A model generated the notes under the pieces. It saw only the letters and a program-made list of their open reading frames with translations, was not told the DNA's origin and did not search any database. From JABSSA01 sp039960995 (GTDB taxonomy: Bacteria; Pseudomonadota; Alphaproteobacteria; Rhodobacterales; Rhodobacteraceae): a stretch of DNA of 64,000 bases. This document shows, in pieces, positions 7,670-16,573 of the stretch (position 1 is the stretch's first letter; each line of letters opens with the position of its first letter). The position numbers were made by a program, and so were the translations under genes. The DNA lies in the NCBI GenBank assembly GCA_039960995.1, contig JBDVKF010000027.1, positions 23,520 through 87,519 on the forward strand. Direction: 5' to 3'.

Positions 7670-10287
7670 CGCACCAAGACATCCGGTCAACCTGCCCGTA
7701 TTGTGGCGTCGGTTGCGGCGTGTTGCTCCGTCAGACGGATCACGGCGGAATCGAGGTTCGCGGTGATCCAAATCACCCAAACAACAAAGGCAAGTTGTGT
7801 TCCAAAGGCAGCGCACTTGGTGAGACGGTTGGGTTTGGCGGACGTTTGTTATCACCGCAGGTCGCCGGCCAAGACACTGATTGGGATACGGCGCTACAGC
7901 TGGTTGCAGATCGGTTTTCCCAGACCATCGCGGAACACGGCCCAGACAGCACCGCGTTCTATCTGTCAGGTCAAATGCTGACAGAAGACTACTATGTCGC
8001 CAACAAGCTGATGAAAGGGTTCATCGGTTCCGCCAATATCGACACCAATTCACGCCTGTGCATGGCCTCGACTGTTGCGGGTCACAAACGCGCCTTTGGT
8101 ACAGACACGGTTCCGGGCACATATGACGACCTTGATCACGCTGATTTGGTTGTTCTTGTTGGATCGAACCTCGCGTGGTGCCATCCAGTTTTGTATCAAC
8201 GTTTGATCGACGCTCGCACGAAGCGTGGCACAAAGATCATCGTGATTGATCCACGCCGCACCGCCAGTTGCGATCAGGCCGATTTGCATCTTGCAATAAG
8301 CCCCGGCAGCGATGTCGCGTTGTTCAATCACCTGTTGAGCCAGATCGCGGAACAAGGGGCTATTGATCCGGACTTTTTGAAAAACACCACTGGCTTTGAA
8401 GCAAGCTTGGAAGCCGCACAGAACGACAGTGTGGATACAACGGGTCTAAGTTCAGCACAGATAGACGACTTTTGTAGCACGTGGATTGGCACTCCAAACG
8501 TGGTGACGATCTTTAGCCAAGGGGTCAATCAATCGACGTCCGGGGCAGACAAGGTCAATTCGATCCTGAATTGTCATCTGGCCACTGGACGGATTGGCAC
8601 ACCGGGATGTGGACCTTTTTCAGTGACCGGTCAGCCCAATGCAATGGGTGGGCGCGAAGTCGGCGGTTTGGCCAATATGCTGGCCTGCCATCTTGATCTG
8701 GAAAATGCCGCACATCGCAGCGCTGTACGCAGCTTTTGGTCTGCACCGGAAATGCCCGACGCACCCGGGTTAAAAGCAGTCGATATGTTTCAGTCCGTCG
8801 CCAAAGGCGACATCAAAGCACTGTGGATCATCCACACAAACCCAGCCGTATCTATGCCCGATGCAAACGCTGTACGTGACGCGATTGCGGGATGTGAATT
8901 CGTTGTCGTTTCAGACATCACAGCAGGCACAGACACTGCACGCTTGGCCGATGTTGTCTTACCCGCCAGCGCATGGTCCGAAAAAAGCGGCACGGTAACA
9001 AATTCGGACCGCATGATAAGCAGGCAACGAACTGTCCGCCCTGCTCCGGGTCACGCGCGCGCGGACTGGGACATTCTTGCCGAAGTCGGGCAACGCATGG
9101 GTTGGGCCGACGCTTTCAATTACATATCACCCGCAGAGATTTTTCGCGAGCACGCCGCATTGTCCGGCATCGCTGCCGGGCTTGGGCGTGACTTTGACAT
9201 CTCTGGATTAAGCGACCTGAGCGACACAGAATATGATGCATTACAGCCAACACGCTGGCCCGTATCCAACGGAAAATCAGGCGGTCGCTTTTTTGCGGAT
9301 GGCCAATTTTTCCACAAGGATGGCAAAGCACGTTTATTGCCGGTCACGTGGAAACCACCCGCATCGAAACAACAACCGCGCTTTCCATATCGCTTGAACA
9401 CGGGACGTTTACGCGACCAATGGCACACTATGACACGCACGGCGTTATCTCCGCGTTTGTCATCACATCTGCCAGAACCATTTGTTGAAATACATCCCAC
9501 TGACGCTGCCGATTTGGACATTGGCTCTGCGGATTTGGTGCGCTTGCGCAGCCCCCAAGGATCAACGATCTTGCGCGCCCTAATCACGGAAAACGTACAA
9601 CCCGGACAAATGTTCGCGCCAATCCACTGGACGCGCGAGACTGCACCTTCGGCTGTCATCGACAGCCTTGTTCCTGCACTGGCGGATCCTGTTTCGGGTC
9701 AACCAGAAAGCAAGGCGGCCGTGGTGGCCGCAGAACGTCTTGACGCCGCGTGGTATGGATTTGCCGTGTCTGCGAACGAATTGAACCCGACCTACGACTA
9801 TTGGGCCAAAATGGTGACGCGGCAGGGCTGGCGTGTTGAAATGGCTGGGTTATCGCCAATTTCTGATTGGGAAGAAGAAGCACGGCACCTGTTTGATATG
9901 CCCGATGCCGACATCCAAATGATCAGCGACCCAACGCAATCGCGGGCCCGTCTGGCCCTGTTTGAGGATGGCCAATTGAAGGCTGCGTTGTTTGTGTCAC
10001 CTCAGCCGGTTGCCGTAATGCGCGACTATGTGTCAACGCTTCCGATGACTTCGGCGCCGGATGTTTTGACAGGGCGCGTTCCTGCTGATCGCCCTGACCC
10101 CGGTCCAGTGCTGTGTTCATGTTTTGAAGTGGGTATCAACACAATCCTGACAGCCATCGAAACAGATGGGTTGCACAGCGTCGAGGCGATTGGGGCTGCG
10201 TTGCAGGCCGGAACCAATTGCGGGTCTTGTCGTCCAGAAATTGCGACACTAATTGCGCGGATGCAACATCAGGAAGCCGCCGAATGA
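7666..10287 (+). CDS. nasA: Assimilatory nitrate reductase catalytic subunit NasA
   Basis: An 873-residue molybdopterin enzyme reducing nitrate to nitrite in the cytoplasm. The N-terminal [4Fe-4S] site is C10, C13, C17 and C45 (TCPYCGVGCG and KLCSKG). The centre contains the molybdopterin oxidoreductase domain, followed by the dinucleotide-binding domain (NTGRLRDQWHTMTRT). A C-terminal BFD-like [2Fe-2S] domain carries C817, C819, C852 and C855 (LCSCFEVG, TNCGSCRPE) and probably takes electrons from the NirD-type ferredoxin. No signal peptide is present, which separates it from periplasmic Nap. It overlaps nirD and the next gene by ATGA. Confidence 0.95.
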   Translation: MTHQDIRSTCPYCGVGCGVLLRQTDHGGIEVRGDPNHPNNKGKLCSKGSALGETVGFGGRLLSPQVAGQDTDWDTALQLVADRFSQTIAEHGPDSTAFYLSGQMLTEDYYVANKLMKGFIGSANIDTNSRLCMASTVAGHKRAFGTDTVPGTYDDLDHADLVVLVGSNLAWCHPVLYQRLIDARTKRGTKIIVIDPRRTASCDQADLHLAISPGSDVALFNHLLSQIAEQGAIDPDFLKNTTGFEASLEAAQNDSVDTTGLSSAQIDDFCSTWIGTPNVVTIFSQGVNQSTSGADKVNSILNCHLATGRIGTPGCGPFSVTGQPNAMGGREVGGLANMLACHLDLENAAHRSAVRSFWSAPEMPDAPGLKAVDMFQSVAKGDIKALWIIHTNPAVSMPDANAVRDAIAGCEFVVVSDITAGTDTARLADVVLPASAWSEKSGTVTNSDRMISRQRTVRPAPGHARADWDILAEVGQRMGWADAFNYISPAEIFREHAALSGIAAGLGRDFDISGLSDLSDTEYDALQPTRWPVSNGKSGGRFFADGQFFHKDGKARLLPVTWKPPASKQQPRFPYRLNTGRLRDQWHTMTRTALSPRLSSHLPEPFVEIHPTDAADLDIGSADLVRLRSPQGSTILRALITENVQPGQMFAPIHWTRETAPSAVIDSLVPALADPVSGQPESKAAVVAAERLDAAWYGFAVSANELNPTYDYWAKMVTRQGWRVEMAGLSPISDWEEEARHLFDMPDADIQMISDPTQSRARLALFEDGQLKAALFVSPQPVAVMRDYVSTLPMTSAPDVLTGRVPADRPDPGPVLCSCFEVGINTILTAIETDGLHSVEAIGAALQAGTNCGSCRPEIATLIARMQHQEAAE

Positions 10288-11237
10288 CACTGGAAAATCA
10301 TATCAGAACGCTAGGGCGTGGCCCCGGGCGTTCACGATCCCTGACGCAAGACGAAGCGTTTGAAGCAATGCAATGCGTATTGGATGGTGCAGCGCCCGAA
10401 GCCGTCGGAGCGCTGTTGATGCTTTTGCGCATGAAGGGCGAAACAGCAGAAGAAATTGCCGGTTTTGTGTCAGCAACCCAAAGTAAAATTCCAAAAGTAT
10501 CAGGCGTCGCATTGGATTGGCCAAGTTATGCTGCCGGACGCACGCGCGGCCTTCCTTGGTTCCTTTTGTCGGCCAAATTGGTCTCGATGGCAGGGTACCC
10601 GGTTCTTTTGCATGGCTGGAACGGGGCTGACCAAGCTGTTCGCGAAGGGCTGGCCCCAGCCGGAATTGAAACGGCGACATCGCCTCAGGACGCAGCAGCA
10701 TTGATCCGCGACAATGGGATTGCGTATCTTCCATTGGAAGTGATGTCGGATGATATCTTTGCATTACTAAATCTTCGACAGGTTTTGGGTCTGCGGTCCT
10801 GCATAAATACTGTTGCGCGCATGCTTAATCCTGGACGAGCTTCTTGTTCCGTACAGGGTGTATTTCACCCGTCATATCGATTGCTGCAGGCAGATGCTGC
10901 GACGCTCATGGGTTGGACGTCTCTCAGCGTCATCAAAGGTGGCGGCGGTGAATTTGAACGACATCCTTCCAAAGCGATTGCAGCATTTGGATTACGTCAC
11001 ACAAAATCATGGCAGCACGATTTCGCGGCTATGATGAGCGATGCAAAACGATTGGCCGAAGTTTCTGACAGGCGTGCCGATCTATCCGACCTTTGGGCCG
11101 ACAAAATCCACAATCCCTTTGCCGAGGCCATCGTGGTGGGCACGGCGGCGTTGGCTCTTGATACTCTGGGCGTACCGTCCCCCGAACAATCCGCGCAAAA
11201 CCTTTGGACCAGCCGTAACCTGGCCTCAGCAGCATAA
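10284..11237 (+). CDS. TrpD2-like glycosyl transferase family protein (anthranilate phosphoribosyltransferase paralog)
   Basis: A 317-residue protein with the fold signature of the anthranilate phosphoribosyltransferase superfamily: helical N-terminus (LTQDEAFEAMQCVLDG, AVGALLMLLRMKGETAEEIAGF) and a core with LLHGWNG and LEVMS. The glycine-rich phosphoribosyl-pyrophosphate loop of true TrpD is not clear, so it more resembles the YbiB/TrpD2 group, known to bind DNA rather than make tryptophan. The start at 10284 overlaps the nasA stop (ATGA). Its position between nasA and cysG suggests a role tied to nitrate assimilation, which is unknown. Confidence 0.8.
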   Translation: MTLENHIRTLGRGPGRSRSLTQDEAFEAMQCVLDGAAPEAVGALLMLLRMKGETAEEIAGFVSATQSKIPKVSGVALDWPSYAAGRTRGLPWFLLSAKLVSMAGYPVLLHGWNGADQAVREGLAPAGIETATSPQDAAALIRDNGIAYLPLEVMSDDIFALLNLRQVLGLRSCINTVARMLNPGRASCSVQGVFHPSYRLLQADAATLMGWTSLSVIKGGGGEFERHPSKAIAAFGLRHTKSWQHDFAAMMSDAKRLAEVSDRRADLSDLWADKIHNPFAEAIVVGTAALALDTLGVPSPEQSAQNLWTSRNLASAA

Positions 11238-11249
11238 CGGAGCGAAGCC

Positions 11250-12638
11250 ATGAAAAGTTTTCCGATGTTCATACGCACAACAGATCGAAAGGTCGTTATT
11301 GTCGGTGGAGGAGAACAGGCCGCCCAAAAAGCGCGATTGATGTTGAAGACAGATGCCCAGATTGTTCTGGTCGCCTTTGATCTGGATGCAGAGCTTTTGT
11401 CCCTTGTCGAAAATGGGCGCGCAACATGGGAAAAGACATCTGTTTCCGTCGATATTTTCCAAAATGCGACGATGGCGTTTATTGCCACCGGGTGTCCGGG
11501 CTTAGATGCCGCAGCGCATGCTATGGCCAAGTCGATCGGGTGCCTCGTTAACGTCGTTGACCAACCCGATTTGTGCGATCTGATCACACCGTCATTGGTT
11601 GATCGCGATCCCGTCGTTGTGGCAATCGGAACCGAAGGAACCGCCCCTGTCTTAGCGCGTCAGATCAAAACACGTGTCGAAGAGGTTTTGGCACCAAACT
11701 TAGGTGGGTTAGCCGAATTTTCCGGCCGGATGCGCAATCTCGTCGCCCAACGTGTCCCGCGTTCGAAACGGCGTGCTTTTTGGCGTTGGGTCTTTGCCGG
11801 CACTCCCCGCCACGCATGGGAACGTGGCGCAGAACGCGATGCCGCTGCACAGATTAAATCGGCCATCGCACAGGGACAAGCGCCCGATGAAACCGGGACA
11901 GGATCAATCGCGTTGATCGGCGCTGGGCCCGGCGCAAAGGATTTGTTGACCCTTCGCGCTGTCACCCGTCTTCAAGAAGCGGATATCATTTTTTATGACC
12001 GCCTTGTGGATCAGGACGTTCTGGAACTTGCTCGGCGAGACGCGGAACGGGTTTTTGTTGGCAAGGTTGTTGGGGCGCATGCATGGCCACAAGAACGCAT
12101 CAATTCCGTCATCGTTTCGGCGGCTTTGAAAGGGCAACGCGTCGTGCGGTTGAAATCTGGCGATCCCAGCATTTTTGGCCGCGCCGGCGAAGAAATCGCA
12201 GCAGCGGAGCGCGCTCAAGTTCCCGTGGAGATCGTGCCGGGCATCACTTCGGCAAGTGCCGCTGCAGCAAGCATCGGTCGCAGCCTGACAGAGCGTGGTG
12301 TCGCAAACACATTGGTTTTGGCCACTGGCACAAGCCAACAAGGTGCCGCAGACCCAGACAGCGTTCGCTTGACGTCCCCCGGCACAACGACCGCGTTTTA
12401 TATGGCCGCACGTCAAGCTGCACAAATCCAACGTGATCTGATTGCGCAAGGCATACCGCAGCATGCGCCGTTTACCCTGGCTGTTGATGTTTCAAAACCT
12501 AGCGAGCAACTCATCAATGGCACGGTTGGACAGCTTGCTCAGACCGTTGCGAATGCGGGTGTCACGGGATGTGCCGTTATCCTTGTTACGTGGCCGTCCG
12601 AGTCGGGCGCCTTGGCCCAGACTCGGATCGTCGCATAA
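11250..12638 (+). CDS. cysG: Siroheme synthase CysG (uroporphyrinogen-III C-methyltransferase / precorrin-2 dehydrogenase-ferrochelatase)
   Basis: A 462-residue protein of full CysG length. The N-terminal half has a dinucleotide fold (VGGGEQAAQKARL) for precorrin-2 oxidation and iron insertion. The C-terminal half is the SAM-dependent methyltransferase, with GAGPGAKDLLTLRAV, YDRLV and RLKSGDPSIFGRAGEE. It converts uroporphyrinogen III into siroheme, the cofactor NirB needs, and is the last gene of the nitrate operon. The N-terminal half is more divergent than the C-terminal half. Confidence 0.94.
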   Translation: MKSFPMFIRTTDRKVVIVGGGEQAAQKARLMLKTDAQIVLVAFDLDAELLSLVENGRATWEKTSVSVDIFQNATMAFIATGCPGLDAAAHAMAKSIGCLVNVVDQPDLCDLITPSLVDRDPVVVAIGTEGTAPVLARQIKTRVEEVLAPNLGGLAEFSGRMRNLVAQRVPRSKRRAFWRWVFAGTPRHAWERGAERDAAAQIKSAIAQGQAPDETGTGSIALIGAGPGAKDLLTLRAVTRLQEADIIFYDRLVDQDVLELARRDAERVFVGKVVGAHAWPQERINSVIVSAALKGQRVVRLKSGDPSIFGRAGEEIAAAERAQVPVEIVPGITSASAAAASIGRSLTERGVANTLVLATGTSQQGAADPDSVRLTSPGTTTAFYMAARQAAQIQRDLIAQGIPQHAPFTLAVDVSKPSEQLINGTVGQLAQTVANAGVTGCAVILVTWPSESGALAQTRIVA

Positions 12639-12648
12639 GATTTTAGAA

Positions 12649-12695
12649 ATGTTCGGGCCAGACAACGATGTTCGCTTCTGACCCGAATATCTTTG
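12649..12695 (+). terminator. Possible terminator after the nitrate operon
   Basis: ATGTTCGGG (12649-12657) pairs with CCCGAATAT (12682-12690) with one G-T pair, followed by a weak T-rich tail. It sits 10 bases after the cysG stop. The loop is long and the tail poor. Confidence 0.35.
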
Positions 12696-12763
12696 CTTGT
12701 TACAATGGACCTGCCCAAAACCTTCAGGACGCGGCCTTTATAGACAGGTTTTGACCCATTCGC

Positions 12764-13065
12764 TCAGAACACGAACGGATCATTCCCGGTTAGTGTTATG
12801 TCACTTGCATCAAAGTCCAAGATATCCAGATTATTGATCACGAGTGCTCGAGTTTGACCGCCCGATCCATCAGTAAAGTCGATGCGGGTATGTTGGTTTG
12901 ACCCACCAGCACTGGACGCGAGGGCAATCACAGCCGCATCATTGGCAAAGCCCCAATCCGACAGGTTTATCTGATCCAGACCATCTTCGAAATCCGATCT
13001 CCGATCTACGCCTGTCTCGTCTGTGTCAAAGAACCAGAACGTGTCAGCATTTGCGCCACCGTTTA
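12764..13065 (-). pseudogene. C-terminal remnant of an RTX / haemolysin-type calcium-binding protein
   Basis: Read leftward, the frame gives about 100 residues beginning LNGGANADTFWFF and ending DITLTGNDPFVF before a TGA at 12766-12764. The first motif is the end of an RTX nonapeptide repeat (xNGGxGxDxF), and the tail is the usual C-terminal secretion module of type I-secreted Rhodobacterales proteins. The fragment has no start and stops at the left end of the insertion sequence. Joining across the element gives only ten more codons before an in-frame TAA, so the rest of the gene is not next door: it was lost or moved. Confidence 0.8.
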
Positions 13066-13134
13066 GGGTCAGGACCCATTAACTGATTGAGCTTGTCGCG
13101 CTGCTATGATTCACGATCCCCAGTTTCGGGGGAC

Positions 13135-13623
13135 ATGATGAGCAATTTATACTGGCTTACGGAGGCGCAGATGAAGCGTTTGCGGCCTTACTTTCCAAAG
13201 CGCCGAGGTCGCGCTCGTGTGGATGATCGCCGCGTTCTAAGCGGCATTATATTCATCAATCGCAATGGCTTAAGGTGGTGCGATGCACCTGCCGAGTATG
13301 ACCCACCAAAGACATTGTATATTCGCTGGAAGCGTTGGAGTGATATGGGCGTGTTTGCCCGGATCATGATGGGACTGGCTGAGCAAGCGCCCGACAACAC
13401 AACCATCTCAATTGATGCAACGTATCTCAAGGCGCATCGCACGGCCTCCAGTCTGAGACTTAAAAAGGGGGCGTGGACGTCTGATCGGGCTGACCAAAGG
13501 GGGAATGAATACCAAATTGCACGCCGTTACAGATACGAGCGGCCGCCCTGTCGGCCTATTCATCACTGCAGGGCAGGTAAGCGATTATACTGGTGCTGCA
13601 GCTTTGATGAACGGCCTGCCTGA
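13135..13623 (+). CDS. IS5-family transposase, N-terminal frame (orfA)
   Basis: Encodes the N-terminal part of the DDE transposase: LYWLTEAQMKRLRPYFPK, the DUF4096-like helix-turn-helix region (RVDDRRVLSGIIF) and the first catalytic aspartate in SIDATYLKAH. Translation in this frame makes sense only up to about 13470; the last 50 residues are out of frame. The change to the second frame is expected at the A5G5 run at 13462-13471 and must be +1 (or -2). Confidence 0.85.
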   Translation: MMSNLYWLTEAQMKRLRPYFPKRRGRARVDDRRVLSGIIFINRNGLRWCDAPAEYDPPKTLYIRWKRWSDMGVFARIMMGLAEQAPDNTTISIDATYLKAHRTASSLRLKKGAWTSDRADQRGNEYQIARRYRYERPPCRPIHHCRAGKRLYWCCSFDERPA

Positions 13624-13888
13624 GGCCGAGTGGCTTCTCGCAGATCGAGGATATGACGCTGACTGGTTCCGAGATACCCTTATAGAAAAGGGCACAAAGC
13701 CCTGTATCCCAGGACGCAAATCGCGCAAGAAGACCATCAAGTACGACAAGCGCCGCTACAAACGCCGCAACCGCATCGAAAGGATGTTCGGCAGGCTCAA
13801 AGACTGGCGACGTGTCTCAACCCGTTATGACCGCTGCCCAAAGGTTTTCCTGTCAGCAATCGCTCTCGCCGCAACAGTCATATTCTGA
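13505..13888 (+). CDS. IS5-family transposase, C-terminal frame (orfB)
   Basis: Encodes the catalytic C-terminus: GGMNTKLHAVTD from the frame just upstream, the second aspartate in LLADRGYDADWF, and the exact Y-2-R-3-E-6-K signature (YKRRNRIERMFGRLK) with the catalytic glutamate. The ATG at 13505 lies inside the conserved region, so the protein is normally made as an orfA-orfB fusion by frameshifting rather than from this start. Confidence 0.85.
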   Translation: MNTKLHAVTDTSGRPVGLFITAGQVSDYTGAAALMNGLPEAEWLLADRGYDADWFRDTLIEKGTKPCIPGRKSRKKTIKYDKRRYKRRNRIERMFGRLKDWRRVSTRYDRCPKVFLSAIALAATVIF

Positions 13889-13931
13889 TTATGAGTCCTG
13901 ACCCTAATCGCGCATTGTAAATGTAATTGCT

Positions 13932-14345
13932 TTATAAAGGCGGCTTTGAAATAGACAGAAGCGTATCGGCGAATTGATCAAGCTCTATTTCGCTCAATTC
14001 CGCGTCCATCACTGACAATTCGATTTCTGGACCCGAAACTTGTTCTGATCCGGCTTCGGTCCAATCCAAACGCGCTGCCATATGGTTGGTTTTCAATTGT
14101 GTTACGACTAACACCACGGCCAAATCCGCCTCGGTTGAGGCCGTCACTTGTTTGACATTCTGAGTTTGGAAGACAGCCTTGCTCAAGGCAACGCAAAGCG
14201 ATTGGGGCGCATCACCACAATTTAAATGGACTGTTTTATTATTTGAAGACACGTCAGCCATCCCTGTTTGTACACCAAACCCGCACAAAATCACGACCAA
14301 TACTGGAAAAATTGCTGCAACCCGCTTTGAAACGTCCGTTTTCAC
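13932..14345 (-). CDS. Exported protein of unknown function
   Basis: A 137-residue protein. A GTG at 14345 gives a plausible signal peptide (KRVAAIFPVLVVILCGFGVQTGMA); the frame is open further upstream but that part is not signal-like. The mature part has two early cysteines (LNCGDAPQSLCVAL), possibly a disulfide, and an acidic C-terminus. I do not recognise a family. It reads leftward toward the insertion element, whose right end is 27 bases past its stop, and diverges from ugd. It may once have been co-transcribed with the RTX gene whose tail lies across the element. Confidence 0.55.
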   Translation of the reverse strand: MKTDVSKRVAAIFPVLVVILCGFGVQTGMADVSSNNKTVHLNCGDAPQSLCVALSKAVFQTQNVKQVTASTEADLAVVLVVTQLKTNHMAARLDWTEAGSEQVSGPEIELSVMDAELSEIELDQFADTLLSISKPPL

Positions 14346-14514
14346 CTGCTTGCACCTATTTCTGCTTTTACTTGGTCTACTCCATTTATGTCCAGTTTCC
14401 CCATCAGAACAGATCACCCTCCATTCACCGGTGAAAAGCTGCCGGTGCAACTACAGTTGACAGTATCACTTGCTTGTAACATCCAAAACCCTAGCAACTT
14501 TGAGGACCAGATGC

Positions 14515-15837
14515 ATGAAGATAGCAATGATCGGGACGGGTTATGTGGGTTTGGTGTCTGGGGTCTGCTTCTCTGACTTTGGCCATGACGTTATTTGCGT
14601 CGATAAGGATCAATCAAAACTTGACCTATTGGAACAAGGTAAGATCCCGATTTATGAGCCCGGATTGGATGACCTTCTGGCCCGCAACGTGGCAGCCGGA
14701 CGTTTGTCCTTTTCGGGCGATTTGGCCACCGCTGTAAAAGACGCCGAAGCCGTTTTTATTGCTGTTGGCACTCCTACGCGCCGTGGTGACGGACATGCGG
14801 ATCTGACCTATGTCATGGCAGCGGCCGAAGAAATCGCGCATGCGATCACCGACTACACAGTCGTCGTTACAAAATCGACGGTTCCAGTGGGTACCAACCG
14901 AGCGGTTGCGGAAGTAATCGCCAAGGCGAACCCCAAAGCGCAATTTGATATCGCCTCAAACCCCGAATTCTTGCGCGAAGGCGCTGCAATTGATGATTTT
15001 ATGCATCCAGATCGAGTGATTGTAGGTGTCGAAAACACCCGTGCAGCGGACGTTACGCAGAAAATCTACAGACCACTGTATCTGCGCGACTTTCCAATCA
15101 TGACCACGGATTTGGAAAGCGCTGAAATGATCAAATATGCGGCTAATGCATTTCTGGCGACTAAAATCACGTTCATCAACGAAATCGCCGCTTTGTGTGA
15201 ACGCGTCGGCGCTGACGTAAAACTGGTGTCAAAAGGCATGGGGTTGGATGGGCGTATTGGCAACAAGTTCTTGCATGCGGGTCCGGGTTATGGCGGATCC
15301 TGCTTTCCGAAAGATACGACCGCTCTGGCGCGTATTGGTCAGGATCACGCAACACCAATGCAATTGACCGAAACCGTCATCAAAGTGAACGAAGAGGTAA
15401 AGCGCCGCATGATCGAAAAGGTGATCGACTTATGCGGTGGATCGGTAAACGGCAAGACGATTGCCGTTCTTGGAGTCACTTTCAAACCAAACACAGACGA
15501 CATGCGCGAAGCCCCGTCTTTGACGATCATTCCATCGCTTATCGGACAAGGTGCGTCTGTGCGCGTGGTGGATCCACAAGGCCGAAACGAAGGCGAAGCG
15601 CTGTTGCCCGGTGTTGTGTGGGAAGACGACCCCTATCGCGCAGTCACAGCGGCTGATGCTTTGGTCATCTTGACGGAATGGAACGAATTTCGCGGCTTGA
15701 ACCTCGCGAAGATCGCGCAATTGATGAAACACGCGGCGTTGGCCGATTTGCGAAACATCTATGATGCGAAAAATGCGCAAAGCGCAGGGTTTGAGGCTTA
15801 TGTGTCGATTGGGCGTGAAAACTTTGGATTAGACTAA
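14515..15837 (+). CDS. ugd: UDP-glucose 6-dehydrogenase
   Basis: A 440-residue enzyme oxidising UDP-glucose to UDP-glucuronate with two NAD+. The NAD fold is at the N-terminus (MKIAMIGTGYVGLVSG) and the catalytic cysteine is C263 in GPGYGGSCFPKDT. The UDP-binding C-terminal domain carries GVTFKPNTDDMREAPS. The start at 14515 was chosen because it opens exactly at the conserved N-terminus. Its substrate is made by GalU, encoded 12 kb away, and the product would feed capsule, exopolysaccharide or lipid A decoration. Confidence 0.95.
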   Translation: MKIAMIGTGYVGLVSGVCFSDFGHDVICVDKDQSKLDLLEQGKIPIYEPGLDDLLARNVAAGRLSFSGDLATAVKDAEAVFIAVGTPTRRGDGHADLTYVMAAAEEIAHAITDYTVVVTKSTVPVGTNRAVAEVIAKANPKAQFDIASNPEFLREGAAIDDFMHPDRVIVGVENTRAADVTQKIYRPLYLRDFPIMTTDLESAEMIKYAANAFLATKITFINEIAALCERVGADVKLVSKGMGLDGRIGNKFLHAGPGYGGSCFPKDTTALARIGQDHATPMQLTETVIKVNEEVKRRMIEKVIDLCGGSVNGKTIAVLGVTFKPNTDDMREAPSLTIIPSLIGQGASVRVVDPQGRNEGEALLPGVVWEDDPYRAVTAADALVILTEWNEFRGLNLAKIAQLMKHAALADLRNIYDAKNAQSAGFEAYVSIGRENFGLD

Positions 15838-15958
15838 CACGAATGTTGACCATTATCTTGCCCACCAAACCAACAAAGAGGCGTGGCTGGGTGCGCAAGG
15901 ACGTTGATATTGCAAACAGACGCATTTACAGCACAAATCAAGCCGCTAAAGGATCAAC

Positions 15959-16573
15959 ATGGCCAACACTTTGCATATCTCTGACCTACCTGATGATCTG
16001 GACCTTGGTTCGGTGGTTGCCATTGATTGCGAAACGATGGGATTGAACCCGCATCGTGACCGCCTGTGTGTTGTCCAATTGTCCTCGGGTGATGGAAATG
16101 CGCATATCGTGCAGATCAAAAGGGGACAAACCGAAGCCCCAAATTTGACGGCGCTTCTGGAAAATCCAAACGTTTTGAAACTGTTTCACTTTGGACGATT
16201 TGACATCGCCGCGATGCAAAATGCGTTCGGCGTTTTGACTGCGCCAGTGTATTGCACAAAAACCGCCAGCCGGATGATACGGACATACACGGATCGCCAC
16301 GGGTTGAAAAATCTGCTGAACGAGTTGTTGGATGTCGATATTTCGAAACAACAACAATCCAGCGATTGGGGCACCGAAACGCTGTCCGATGCACAATTGG
16401 CCTATGCCGCATCTGACGTGTTGTACTTGCATAGATTGCGCAATGCGCTGAACAAACGTCTAGAGCGCGAAGGCCGGATGGCAATGGCTCAGGCTTGTTT
16501 TGACTTTTTGCCGATGCGCGCCCTTCTCGATTTAGAAGGTTGGCCAGACACTGACATTTTCGCGCACTCATGA
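15959..16573 (+). CDS. Ribonuclease D-type 3'-5' exonuclease
   Basis: A 204-residue DEDDy exonuclease. The three exonuclease motifs are visible: AIDCETMGL (D23, E25), HFGRFDIAAM and YAASDVLYLHRL. It lacks the C-terminal HRDC domains of E. coli RNase D, so it is the short form common in alphaproteobacteria. The role is tRNA or small-RNA 3' trimming (family knowledge). Its stop overlaps the kdsD start by ATGA, suggesting translational coupling with the LPS genes. Confidence 0.88.
   Translation: MANTLHISDLPDDLDLGSVVAIDCETMGLNPHRDRLCVVQLSSGDGNAHIVQIKRGQTEAPNLTALLENPNVLKLFHFGRFDIAAMQNAFGVLTAPVYCTKTASRMIRTYTDRHGLKNLLNELLDVDISKQQQSSDWGTETLSDAQLAYAASDVLYLHRLRNALNKRLEREGRMAMAQACFDFLPMRALLDLEGWPDTDIFAHS

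Larger units (their letters stand above)
13066..13904 (+). mobile_element. IS5-family (IS427-like) insertion sequence, 839 bp
   Basis: The element is bounded by near-perfect inverted repeats: GGGTCAGGACCCAT at the left and its complement with one change (GGGTCAGGACTCAT) at the right. A TA dinucleotide flanks both ends (13064-13065 and 13905-13906), matching the short target duplication of this group. It carries two overlapping transposase frames. Inserted at the RTX remnant. Confidence 0.92.

Noticed and set aside
13932..14345. Upstream part of the RTX gene cut by the insertion sequence
   Set aside because: The frame ends with its own stop before the element, has its own signal peptide and no calcium-binding repeats.
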